Shown here piece after piece: positions 10,094 to 23,100 of a stretch of 64,000 nucleotides of DNA; position 1 is the stretch's first letter, and each line of letters opens with the position of its first letter. The stretch comes from Branchiostoma floridae. Taxonomy: Eukaryota; Chordata; Leptocardii; Amphioxiformes; Branchiostomatidae. The notes under the pieces were generated by a model. The model was not told the DNA's origin and did no database searches. It saw only the letters and a program-made list of their open reading frames with translations. The stretch is taken from assembly GCF_000003815.2 (NCBI RefSeq), contig NC_049990.1:6050635-6114634 (forward strand). Reading direction: 5' to 3'. A program made the position numbers and the translations under genes.

Positions 10094-10896
10094 TTTGTAG
10101 GAGAGAACAAGCCGTATACCCATTATACTTCCATTTTCCAATATATATGACTGTACTTCCATTACGCCTGTGGTTTAGTAGGGAATGAGGTCAGCACCAG
10201 GGACAGTGACGGTCAAATGGGTCAAAATTTACACCTTACCACTATCATTGCAGCAAAACACACCAGTAATCTTGTTGTTTCATTTCAAGTATACTTTAAC
10301 CATTTGTTTAACCATTTGAGTAAATTATGTGTATTGACACTGTATTCTATGCGAAGTGTAAATGTATGTATTTGGTGTTGGCATCAAATATCAGCTAAGC
10401 TGCCTGGGTTTGCCATGTATTGTATTTTGTCTGCAATCTCAATTAATAAATACAATACAACAAGAATTTAAAAAAAAGGCTGCTAGGGGGAAAGACCCTC
10501 ATAATTTAATCACTGGGTCAAAATCTACTCACATGCCAAATGTCATCCATCCAAACCATGCTTTCCAACCGCAATCACACAAACAGAACAACTAACATAC
10601 GATAACAAGAATTCAACCATCGCTTATCATGTTTAGAATGCAGAAATGAAGCCAACAAGTATTACTTGTAAGACCTAGTCTCTACCAGACTCCCGCCTGG
10701 CAGAATAGTGGGAAATTTGGCCAAGTTAGGAATAAAAGTCAAGCAGGAGTTAATTAGCTCAGGAGTTAACTGGCTGGCCAGCAGATAGCTGGATAGACTA
10801 CAAAAGACTGACTGAAATCCCATGGAAAATTATTTGTCCCTATTTGGCCCAAATCTTCTCTTTTGTCATCCAGCTGACACGTCTGCTTGCAGACTA

Positions 10897-11104
10897 CTGT
10901 AAATTTAAGTTTGTGGGGATTTACTTTCGCGGTAGCGAGGAAATGGAGTGTTCGCGGTGGTTTTAAATTTGCAGTAGCGGCATAGACTGCAGTCTCATAC
11001 TAATGATGGAAAAATGTTCGCGGTGGTTTTAAGTTAGCAGTTTATAAGTGACTACAGCGAAAACCGCAAACATAAAACCACTGCGAACATTTCTGCACTT
11101 ACAG
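10897..11104. mobile_element. TA-flanked MITE, copy 2
   Basis: Same family, 208 bp, bounded by TA on both sides (TA-CTGTAAAT... and ...CTTACAG-TA). Confidence 0.78.
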
Positions 11105-13814
11105 TATGTAAGACCCCCTCTGAACAAATCACCAACTTTAAGGACAATAGCAACAAATAACAACAAACAAATAAACAAACAAGGAAACCGATGAACATAA
11201 TATATAGGCATATATTTGATACTTTTAATGAGTACAGTGGATACAATTAATAGCTAACTTCGTTTTGTACATTAGACCCAGCACAGATTCAGCGTACTGA
11301 AAACTTGCCGGACAATGCGAGGTTTACAATAATTTTAAATATTACAAAGGAGGCAATTTTAAAAATACAAGGTTTAATTTAGATATAATCATTATATGTT
11401 TGGGTTTGTATGAAAGGTGTGTTTTCACCGACACTAGGAAAAAAGTAGTGTTAAGGCTGAAGGATCACGTTAAGCTTGGTACATTATGAAGTAGCCTAAA
11501 CAACTAGTGGATTTTTCCTCTCTTTCCTACAATTTTCACATAACATGGCTGCAATACAACTGTAATGCACTGTTTAACAATTTTAGGTATTACAGGTTAA
11601 AATAATACATATTAGGGTAACAACTAAAGTGGAGAAAGTCCTGAAATAATAATAGCAAATCAAAAATTCAGGATGGAAAAAAATCATAACACAGGTGCCT
11701 GAATGCTAAGTAAGCAAGATCAATAAGAAATAATTCTTAGAATTAAAGGGGACATAAAATAAAGAGGACGCTGGTTAAGTTTAACCTTACAGCTAAGAAA
11801 GAACCAGAAAAAAATGGCACAAATGCTCCACTTCTTGCACAAGATAATAGCAGTGGAAACTGTGTAAAATTTCTCATGGAAAATGGAAGAAATGGACTTT
11901 GACACATTAATTCAACAAGCCGCACAGACATAGCTCATAATTACATGTACTTTTCCAATCAGACGTTTCCCTGCTAAGTTCTGTGTCAAAAACGTACACA
12001 TATGTGAGAAGTACTAGTTCATAAGTTTTGAATCTGACCTGGGAATGTAGAATAGGCTTCATGTGCACTGGGCATTTCACCTGAGTAAGATCATAACAGC
12101 CACTGATGAGACAGCAGTTCTGATTGGTCAGTAGAGATCTGGCTAGAATTCACAAACTCTAATTTGATTGGCTAGGATCAGAGATGACATCACGGATTGG
12201 CCTTGATTACGTAATAGACAAACATGGTTTGTCGTCACTTGAAATGCACACAGATGCACATAATATATAGTTCATTTATGTATTTTTTAGAGTACATTAA
12301 TTTGATTTCCCACTAGTAGGGGAGCTTTCGTTAGATTCCCTCCTCATTCTAGCACCATTTTTGTAGGAGAAAATACAGACTGCACCTAGGAATATCCTAA
12401 CTTTTTTTTACATTGGGGAATATGGACAGATGCTGTACAGTATTATATCAAGACAGTTAAAATCTATATTTTCTGGAATTAGCGTCGCAAGTCACCTGCT
12501 TTGCACTATACTTCAGCACTGCTCGAGGGTTGGACAGAGTTGCCAGTCAAAAGGCATTTACATAGTCCGACAGCATAAGAAAATGTGGGAGCAGTTTTTA
12601 TCGGTACTTGAATGTGTAGTAAAGGAAGCCCCTTGTGCGCGGAAATATACAATGATCTCAGAGACATAAACAGCGCTACATGTTGATTCACAGCTTGGAC
12701 ATTCTACAACATTGTTTTCTGTAAGTCTACTACATCTTTTCCACATAATACTGTATTTCTTCTTTTTTTTCCACATTTGCAATAGGCAACAATTTCTTAA
12801 GGCACATACACCATGAGACAGGCTTGTTTGGTGCAGCATATTCTCCTTGTAAGTCAGCAAGAATAGAGTCCTCTTTGTTAAACTACCACAAACGACTTTG
12901 GAGAGAGAGAGAGATACTTGGATAGGATACAGAGCAGAGCAGCCCAAACCAGAAAAGTTTGTCTGGATTGGCGAGACGGAATTTTGCACAAGGGACCTCA
13001 CAGTAATCCACTGTCATAAATACTTCTTACAATTCACAATAAATATGCATTATCATTTCTTACATTTATGTAGAGTACTCTTCAAGTAGGCTATGACTGG
13101 CTGGCATCAACAGAAGTGGTGAAGGGTTGAGTAAGCAATTATAGCATTCTTACTCCTGTGCTCTTCTTCATCTTAAGTCAATCTGGCTCCTCACAGAGCA
13201 TGTGGTAACAGAGATGTTGTATATATGACTGCTACCAAAGTTTTCTTCCGACAATTCTGACCCAAGCCACATGACTCTTAATCTGGTATTCTGACACTCT
13301 CCTTTTTCCCCATGAAATGTTTCTAAGGAGTGCTAAATCCATTTGTGCCACACTGGTTCACTTTGATTGCCATCTTCAGTTATCAATCATCCCTTTACAT
13401 TGTCATTGACAACAGACCTTCATATCATAAACAACACAAATTAAACAAAAGCAATACACATTCTAGTGTTCGTTATTAACTCATCAAACTAAAAACAAAA
13501 TCCTCCATCTAACGTATGCTATCTAAGCTTATGGACTGTACACTTTCCTTGCGTTCACAACCTACAAATGTAAGTGTTAAGTATGCTTTCTTTCCGTACA
13601 CATTGAAGGAGGTTGGACAGATAGATAGCACTTGATTTCCTGGTACATTGTAGGTAGAGCACATCCCTTTTTTATGTGTTTGCACCATACAAATTGCACT
13701 GAAAGCCTGGGAAACTGGAGTAGGTAGAGTTGTGGGGATGCAATCGGAGCCAATCAGAAGGAGGGTCAAAGTTCAGGAACGTATCAATCAACCAATCAGA
13801 GAGGACGGCTCTCC

Positions 13815-14120
13815 CTAGATGAAGTACTGGATGATGAAGGCGATGAATATTGCGAGGAGCGTGAAGGACGCCAGCACAATGGCCACCAGCTGCTCGTCGC
13901 TGAGCTCCTTCCGCTCGACAGGCAGCTCCTGGACGGGGCGTGGCGTCTCCGTGACGACCTGTTCCCTGCTGCGGGTGTGGAATGTGACTCCAGGGCTGTA
14001 CGGGCCGATCAGGGGGGTCGGGTCGTCCTGGCACTGTCGGACGGAGCAGACGCGCAGGTGGTACTCAGTGTCGGGTTCCAGGCTCTCTAGTGTGAACGAC
14101 GTCTCAGGACCTTTGTAGAC
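13815..14120 (-). CDS. FNDC3: FNDC3 exon E23: end of FN3-9, linker, C-terminal anchor
   Basis: Phase 0 start, 101 residues then TAG. VYKGPETSFTLESLEPDTEY, RVCSVRQCQD (as in vertebrate RVCAIRQCQD), a Pro/Glu-rich spacer, and the anchor beginning LSDEQLVAIVL and ending FIIQYFI. A tail of this kind fits C-terminal membrane insertion. Confidence 0.94.
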   Translation of the reverse strand, partial: VYKGPETSFTLESLEPDTEYHLRVCSVRQCQDDPTPLIGPYSPGVTFHTRSREQVVTETPRPVQELPVERKELSDEQLVAIVLASFTLLAIFIAFIIQYFI

Positions 14121-17100
14121 CTACAGAATGAACGGCAGACATGTATGTATCAGGCTAGAATTTTGCAATCTGGCAGAACTTATGATTCTTCCAGTGGAGA
14201 CTGCTTAGTGTATCGGGATACTAGGACTATGTTGGGATGTTTTCCTCTATATAAATTCTTCTGAGTTAGAAGTTGATCTAAGGTGTCAGGTTCTAGGCTC
14301 TCTAGTGTGACTGACGTCTCAGGACCTTTGTAGACCTACTGAAGGGGCAGCAGACACGTACATTTTTATCAAAGAAGGTTTAGACATTAGAAATTCCTCC
14401 AATGATTGTAAAAGCCTCCAATGATTGTAAGAAACTTATCCCATACTACAACTTCTGTATTAGTTAGATAAGCGTTAAGTTATAGAACTGTAGTTATGTA
14501 GATGCTATACTCTGTACCCCGTACAATTGTTGTTCAATAAAGCTATCTATCTTTAAATGTGTTTACAGTTTAAAGTGAATCCATTGATTTAAAGTGACAT
14601 AAAGTATTCTACAAATTGCGTGCACAACGTCTCTGGCCCTTTGTAGACCTACAGGAGGGACGGCAGACACGTTTGCATCAAGCTAAAATTTTGCAGGCTT
14701 ACTGAATGTACCAGACGAGAGTAGAGATCACTCTCTATGAAATGCTAGGACTGTGTTAGGGTTGTCTCCTATATAGATCCTGAGTTTAAAGTCAATCTAA
14801 AGTGACATGTAGAATTCTACGAAATGTGTACATTTAGCACCAAAAAACACACATGTACATCATCATCCCCTTTGCACATTGCAGAATTTTTCAAAACCCT
14901 ATGATTTCCTAACCAACAAAAACATTGATGGGACACCAAAGTTGTACTGGCTTTGTTGGCCCATCAATGTTTTTGTCGGTTACAACTTACAACAATGCCA
15001 CCTAGCAGTCCTATGAAGTACTGCAGCTGATCCTTACCATTGCGATACTAGGACTGTGAATTTTTCAAAACCCTATGATTTCTCTACCTACAAAAACCCC
15101 CGATGCACTAAAGTCAGTACATGTTACAATGCCACCTGGCAGTCCTACGAAGTACTGCAGCTGATCCTTACCTCCTGGTACCTGGCGTCCCGGCCCTGTG
15201 CCATCTGCAGCTGGTACAGGATGGGGTCTCTCCTCATGGCCGGCACCTCCATCCACACTGCCTTACAGGTTCTGTCACTCACCTCCTGAACCTTGGGGGC
15301 TGAAATCAGATAGTGTCGAAATTAGGCCATGTTGCGTCAATGAAGATTTGCCATCCAGGCAATGAGATATACACAGAAAAGCCTAAGCAACTGGGTATGA
15401 TTTTGGAAACGGTCAGACGTTTCAGATAGCCATCTGGAGTCTTACATTAGTGACACTGACATAGTCTTACGTTTGATCATTTCCAAAATCATATATCTAG
15501 TTGCTTGAGGTAACTTCTTTTTGGTGTACTACTTCTACAGTAAATGGATGACATCCTCTGGGAAGGCCAAGAATGATGTGAGATTGCAAATGGAAAAAAA
15601 AGTTTGCCAACAAAAAAAAAAGAATGTTGCTTTCATGATAGAACGGGAGCTGGCACCAGTTATTGTTAAGATTAGGCCATGTTGATTTGACTAATGCTAG
15701 TTCACCTTAATACGTGGGGTAACCTGGGTATTTTGACATTTCAGACCAACAACATGGGTTTCAAATGTCAACATTTTCAAGCTATTGCAAAGTGAAACTA
15801 TCTTCCAGTGACTTATAACGATCCCCAAATATCCTATTCTTATATACAACGGATATAGGTTACCCTAAGGATAAAGGTGAACTAACGTTATATATCATTT
15901 TTTAATTCTCCTGTCGAGTTTTTGACAGATGAACAGGCAAACAGGCATTTGCCGGTACGCGGGGTAGGTTCGGCAACCTGTTTGCCTAGCCTGCACATGA
16001 CTTTTTATGGTGAAGGAGGGGTGTGCAATTTCTTCTCAACCCTCTCGTCTACTGGCGCAAATGTCACAGGGACAAGAGCATGCCACGTGTGAGACGGCCC
16101 TGGCAGATGCAGCTTTGTCGTTTGGAGTATCCGTCTTCTAGGAGGACTTCCGCCCACGGATGTAAGGGGTTCTTCCTATCCCTGACTCGTGTAAGCGTGT
16201 GCGTCATGACCGAACATGCCCCTAAGGTAGGCAATGCCATCTGACTATATATGGATGTTTACTATATGGATGACAAGATAGGCAAGAAAACTTGTTGCCA
16301 AATGTTCAGCGGTACCCCATGGTTAAGAGTTAAACTACAATGTAAGGGGAGATGAGATGACGTGTAATGCTGCCGTAATGCTCAAAGTTTTGATGATGCT
16401 GTAGTCTGCTGACAGTCACGGTTATTCCACAGTATGCCAAAAAGCACTTACTCAACCAACTGGATATGATTTTGGAAACAGTCATACGTTTCAATCCACT
16501 AGTTCTCGTCAGTGACACTGAAGAGATCTGGAAGAAACTGGTCTTCTATACCCTAACTGTGAATGAAGACAATTTTAGATGTCCAATAGGAAATATTTTA
16601 AGACAATTGAAGACTGAAGACAATATGGATTCCATAGTAGTTTTTTCACCTCAAGCTTGAACTCCCCAAACTTCAATTGTGTCACCAGTATCACATCTTT
16701 GCTATATTTTTTTCTGACCCTTACAAATTTTTTCTTATGACCTCACTGCCAGCATGCCAATTTGCGTTTATTTAGAATAGATAAAGGCTCAAACAAACAA
16801 ACAAACAAACCTTTTATGGCGGGCGGCGGTGCCTTCTGCGTGATGAACTGATAGATGGGAGAGAAGGGGCCCTCGCCTGCATCGTTCATAGCCAGGATGC
16901 GGAAGTTGTAGGGAGTCTGTTCGCTCAGTCTGTTCACCTTGAAGGTGGTGTTGGTGCCAGCATAGATGCTAACAAACCTATGGAAAGACAAAAAACAAAA
17001 ACAAATCTGTTATTCCCTGAAAAACTCGACGTTGTAAGGAGTCTGTTTGCTCATTCTATTGACCTTGAAGTTTGTGTTACAAGCATAAATGACCAGGCAA

Positions 17101-20100
17101 CTGGATATGATTTTGGAAACAGTCTCAGACAGCATGCACTATTTTTCCAGTGTCACTGAGGAGATCTTGTTGAACAGCAGGTTTTACACCCTTAACATTA
17201 ATTGATACATAAATGAGGTACTAGTAAAGACAAAGTTTATCATATAGTCCCTGCAACACTTTCTACCCTCCTCTCCATTTGACATACAAATTACTATCTC
17301 TTATCTACGCACATTCGAATTGCCTAGCCAAATCTAATTACAAACCTAGTGGCCGTCCTAATGATTAGTCCTCTAGATATTAGGCCCCCATTATATAGAT
17401 TTCAGTTAAGCTGGTAGCACTGAGCTTTCGGCAGCCGATTACTTCAAACCTTTGTCAGAAATGTGAACTAGGATAGCTCAGTGCAGCAAAGGGAATAATG
17501 ATTTTGGGGCACATTTTTGTCTGTCAAACTTGGAAGAAAAAGTCTGGGAACTCTCTGGTGTTCCCTTTTAAGATTAGAAACAGGCAAATCTGTCAAATAA
17601 TGAAAATGTGATGTCAAAAGCCAGTAGTTAATGTTTTGTCGAGCAGAATAAATGGTGAAATCTCTCAAATACCCATTAGTTTCTTCGCTAGAATTTTCAT
17701 TCTTGGAACTTTTGAATCTTCCACATTGCTTTCTACATTTTTGCTTGTGACACATACTATATGTGCTCATTCGAGCCCAAAGCACTGAAAAATCCAAAAG
17801 GTGAAACATGTTAGCGTGTTGACTCAAATAAAGCTCCAAAAAGTGATGACACGACGAAGAAGAAGAAGCTCCAAACAAGGAACATGTGGCTCAAGCGTCA
17901 TTTCTGAAGCTTGAGGTTGTCCTTTCTAACGCACACTATATTGCTTTCTACATTTTTGCTGTTTCTACATTCCGAACATCATGAAACAAACTGCATACTT
18001 GGTTCATATATAATGAACATGAAATTATCCCCCCTCAGGCCCTCATTATATCTAGCAATGAGATTCGGCTCCTTCATCTGGGAAACCAAAACTGCAGGTG
18101 GTCGCAATTCACGTGTTCTGTTGGTTTTCACATGGCGTGGGGTATGAATGAATGAATGAATGAATACAAGCAGAACATGTATATGTGAATTTCAGATAAG
18201 GTGTACAAAATCTAGTTCATTGAGCTCACATGTTGAATGTTTAGACATATTCTCCAAGTAGAGAACACACAATGATGTCAACGATAGCAGCAGGAGGTCT
18301 ACCATCAAGCCAGCTTGTCTGGTATAAACTGTGATAGGTTCAACAGGTCGTCTACTCCGAGCAGTACTGGTAGTACTGCTATCTTCAAACATCCGCCATA
18401 CAGAAAACACATCACAGCTGGATGTCCACGTAGCTACTTGAATCTGTCAGCTTTCAATAAAGCAGGGCTCGAAATACATACGCAGGTTAGTGCAGGTAAA
18501 ATTGGAGCTATTAGGTGCAGGTATTTCTGATGTCTACCTGCACCTAATATAACCTGCACTGGTCCATGTACTGACTACTGGGTTTTATACACAAATGTCC
18601 TATAATGTAGGTGTATATGGATTGTTATTAGCCGCATTGACTGTTATCACCTATGAAGTATAAAAGAAAAATAGCAATGGTTCCTGAACAATCTAGTATG
18701 ATCCATACTTCCTAATTTCAGAATGGTGCAGGTAAAATTTGTCTGGTACAGGTAATTTTCAATATTACCTGCACCAGTGCAGGTATGCAGGAAAAAAAGT
18801 ATTTCGAGCCCTGTAATTGAACCTGTCAGCTTTCACTAAAGCCTTATTTGGCATAAAATTGTGCACGGCATTACAGGCTGTCTATTCCGCTCACTTGTGT
18901 CATTGAACTTTAAAACGGGTGCCACACAAAAAAAACACTTCTCAGCAATATAGGGCACTGAGGGTGGATACTGGTACAGAAAATTCAGGTACAGGTACGG
19001 TCAAGGTCCAGAGGATCAGGCCTAGCTACGTCCAGGTCCGGACCTGAACCTGGGCCTACAATGTAATTGTATGTGAAAACTTTTGAATGGGCGACAATAA
19101 AACAACTGTCCATTTTGCTACAAAGGAATGTTGCTACAAAGGGCATAGTAAAAAGTGAAGGCTGCGACATTCATAAACTTCATTCCTAATCCTATAATTA
19201 GCTTTTGTTATTCCTTTTTGTGCAATGGCTTTTATAAACCTGATAAAATTCGACTTCATGCCCAGAAGGTCAACCAATTTACCTACCTATCAACATGTCT
19301 TGATGTACTAACCACAGTGATATAGATAGGACACTAACTAAGGGCCGATTTACACAAGGCACGTATCCTAGGAAACTTTTTTTTACCGGTGTAAGTTGAT
19401 ATTCCAGAATCTCAGTTGTATTACTTTTGAATTTCTGTTTGGTATTGTAATGGTTACATTGAAATCTTTGGTTATCAGTTGTATTATTCTTGTACACAGG
19501 TCTTCAGTTATTTAATTTATACTATTATCATCATTCTGTTGGATGGTTCCCCAAGTTTTTGTTAATTTGAAAAGCCAAATAGAAATAAAACAAATAAAAA
19601 AATGAGATAAGGGGTCTCACCTCAGAGTTCTGGTGTCCTCCATCTGCAGGATGTATTCCGTTGCTTTCGTGTCCGCGTTCTTGGTTCCGTCCGTCCACCT
19701 GAGCTTCAGGCTGGAGTGGCCGCACTGCACACACTCGAGCTTGGGCGGGTTGGGGGGCAGCGGCTTCGTTCTGGCCTTAATCGTTCCGCTGAAGGGCCCC
19801 GCTCCTATCCTGTTCACGGCCTGGATTCGCAACCTACAGCAACAAAATATGACTGCTTAATTTGGAAAAGCTGAAGTCTGTGGTTTATAGCGTTTATGTG
19901 GCAAAGTTTGGGCCAGTTAGAAGCCAGCGGCTTCGTTCTGGCCTTAATCGTTCCGCTGAAGGGACCTGCTCCTATCCTGTTCACGGCCTGGATTCGCAAC
20001 CAACAGCAACAAAATAGAAGTGCTTAATCAACTGGGAAAAGCTGATGCTTGTGGGGAATAGCGTTTGTGTTGTAAAGCTAGGGCAACATGGGGGCAGCGG

Positions 20101-23100
20101 CTTCGTTCTGGCCTTAATTGTCCCACTGAAGGGCCCCGCTCCTATCCTGTTCACGGCCTGGATTCGTAACCTACACCAGCGTACAAGTGCTTAATTAATT
20201 GGGAAAAGCTGATGCTTGTGGGGAATAGCGTTTGTGTTGTAAAGCTAGGGCAACATGGGGGCAGCGGCTTCGTTCTGGCCTTAATTGTTCCACTGAAGGA
20301 CCCCGCTTCTATCCTGTTCACGGCCTGGATTCGTAACCTACACCAACGTACAAGTGCTTAATTTATAATTGGAAAAGCTGACGTATTGGTGCATAGTGTC
20401 TGTGTCACAATCTTTAAGTCATGTGTCCACCCTCCTCATTGTAATGTCACTGGACAAGTATATCCTACCACAAACACTGGAATGTACTTGCTTTTCTTAC
20501 ATTTCAAAGGTTCAAGGTTCATAATATGAATGGTTTTATCTGCAAGTTCTTGCCCAAATGCTAATTTCAATTACATGATGGAAACATTAGGAAACATACA
20601 CATGACAATGAACAGTGATAAACATGACTGTAAAAAGAGGCTAATCGAATTCTAGTGTCGACTACTTCTAAATGGGTTGGGTTTAATAACGTATGATTAC
20701 AGTCAATCATTTTGCTATGTTATGGATGTGCCCTGCTTAATCGCATCAGTCAGTCAGTCATAGTCATATGGTGTATTACAGCACCGTTGGGGTTATACCG
20801 CCCCTTACGGGGTGGCAACACCCTTTCTTCTAGCTGAATACAAGACGGGGATCGGATGCGCCAGGTCTCCCGTCTGGGTTAATCGCATACAACATCATAT
20901 TAGCTTTAATTTGCCCACCACAGACTTAACATAAAGCATAACTGTGGTGTCACTACAGGTACTGTACTGGCCAGGACAGCATCCTAACAAGCTATCATGC
21001 ATTTCAATACTAGTATCCAACTGAGCGCATGATGCGCCAAAAATGCAAAACTGAATTTGAGGCTGATGAAACTGCCAGGGTTTTCCATGGTGGAGATTTC
21101 AGGAAGGAAGGAAGACCATCCCAATCAAATTGTCTGAGTAAAATTCTTCCTACGGACGGAAAGCCAAGGGGCATTGCCAGAATGGCGACAAAAAGCGGAT
21201 CTTTCAATTGCCTTCTGACCTGCGGCAGCAAAATCATGCCGGCAAACTTCTAAATGAGGCTTTTGACTGATTTTCCTCTAATTTGACGCTATCCAGTTGC
21301 TAAAGACCACAGAATTAAAAAAAGGAATAATTTCCTCCATTTCCATAAGACAAAATTGGCAAGTCTCTCACATGTATAAAAACGTTTAAAAATGGGTCAA
21401 CTCACACCAGGAGGTGTGCACGGGTTTGCCATATGACAGATGGAAATCTTGGACTGGGAAAATCCTCATGTGGGTACCATATTTTCTCGACTAAAGTACG
21501 CACTTAAGTACGCACTAAAGTAAGTACTTCAGTCAGTCCATTTCTTTATTATCTGTATCATCTTTATCTTATCTATGAGATATCATGCTTCTGCATCTGC
21601 AGAAATCTTGCTGTAGATATGGTATAGAGGGAACTTTACGGACTTACAATGATTTCTTTTACTATCCTATCCTATTTTTTTCAAATCCTTAATAAAATTA
21701 TCAAAATCTGATGAATTCATTAAAAGGCATTGCAAAAAAAATTAGTTTGGCACATCACCATTTTTAAGCTTATAAAAAAATGACTTCACTGACATAAGCA
21801 ACACAATGCCATCTTTTCCATCAACACTAAAAGCACACTAAAATGTTACAAAATTTGACCACAAATGACAATTCATTTTTCAATTCAATTCAATTCAATT
21901 ATTCATTTTCGTAGAAAAATGAATTTGTGGATTATTCAATCATTATGGAGTTTCCATGGAAATGGCAGGAAGTATGGAAAAAATCCAAATCAAATTGTCC
22001 ATCAAATGGACCTTCCTCATATGAAACCCTAGGGGCATAGCAACGGGTATATCAGTAATAATGTGGGAACAAAGAGCCACTTTAGCACTGAAAATAGGGA
22101 GTTTTTGATTAACACACTTCATCTTCAGGCCATTACAACAAAATTATTCACATCTCTCATAACTTTTCATGTATTTTCTTTTGTGAAACATTTGTTCTAC
22201 TCTTCTTATGTGTACTGCATGTACATGAAGTTCAAGTTAGAAACATTGATATATGATGACACAGCAGTTTGCAAAATCTGCAAGGCCATTATAACTTTGT
22301 ACTTTGTACCTTCTTTTATCAAAGATGAATTATTCACAACTGTCTTTTACTTTGAAGAAAGTGGGGTCACCTCCTTATGGAAGGTTTTTGAAATTGTCCG
22401 AGGATTGGCTGTTCGCAACTGTATCTCACAATCGGTTCGGTGGATCATTATGTACTTTGGCACATGGTTAGGAGGTACCTGCGCGATAATGCATTACGTG
22501 GGTTGTCGTTAAGTGTTCACTGTAACTTTCTTTACACAACAGGCAATGTAATATTTCAGAAATTACCCATTTTACCTTTGTACTGTGACAAAGGCCAGCC
22601 GTAATGCGGGGTTAACGGGCCATCAAATTATCTCCAAGTAGATGTTGTGTTGTTTCTTTGATCATTTTGAGATAGTGGAGACATTTGTGCTTTTTATCTA
22701 GTAGTGGCAGGCTTTTAGGCAGGCATGCTTCAACGCATCATCTGGACGCACTTTTCTTAGAATAACAAGAAATTTGATGCCCCTGGACGCCCTTACATTA
22801 CCTAGAATATCGTCTGACAAGCATGAAATTCTGATTGACCAGGGATGCTACCAGGTCATCTGTGGTCACAGTCTTCTACTGTGACCTCTGGAACAGTATT
22901 TTTGCCTCTTGGGATACCTAAGAATGCACTTTTTTAACTTAAAATCATAAAAAAACTCTGCACCATGGAAGGTGGATGCCCCCAGACCCCCCCTACAATA
23001 GTCACTTACCGCGACACACCAATAAGTTTGGACTCCCTATTAATTATAAAATCCTAGCTAAAAGCCTGAGTAGTGGATATAGGAAACAGAGGTCAAATCA

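Larger units (their letters stand above)
9063..13814. other. Intergenic region and probable long 3' UTR of FNDC3
   Basis: No coding exon recognised on either strand. It holds two TA-flanked MITEs (9896-10093 and 10897-11104). The part from about 11100 up to the FNDC3 stop is AT-rich with no clear repeat, and could be FNDC3 3' UTR. I did not find a good minus-strand AATAAA close to the stop. Confidence 0.4.

Noticed and set aside
12558-13001. 147-codon open frame on the minus strand downstream of the FNDC3 stop
   Set aside because: Contains runs of Lys and Cys from simple sequence, no family resemblance; more likely 3' UTR or flank.
17468-17878. 136-codon open frame on the minus strand
   Set aside because: Low complexity start, no recognisable domain, and no frame-matched splicing to FNDC3.
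22063-22512. 149-codon open frame on + in the intron between FNDC3 E20 and E19
   Set aside because: AT-rich, no domain recognised, no consensus splice or start context, and it lies in ordinary intron sequence. One open frame of this length is expected by chance in 64 kb.
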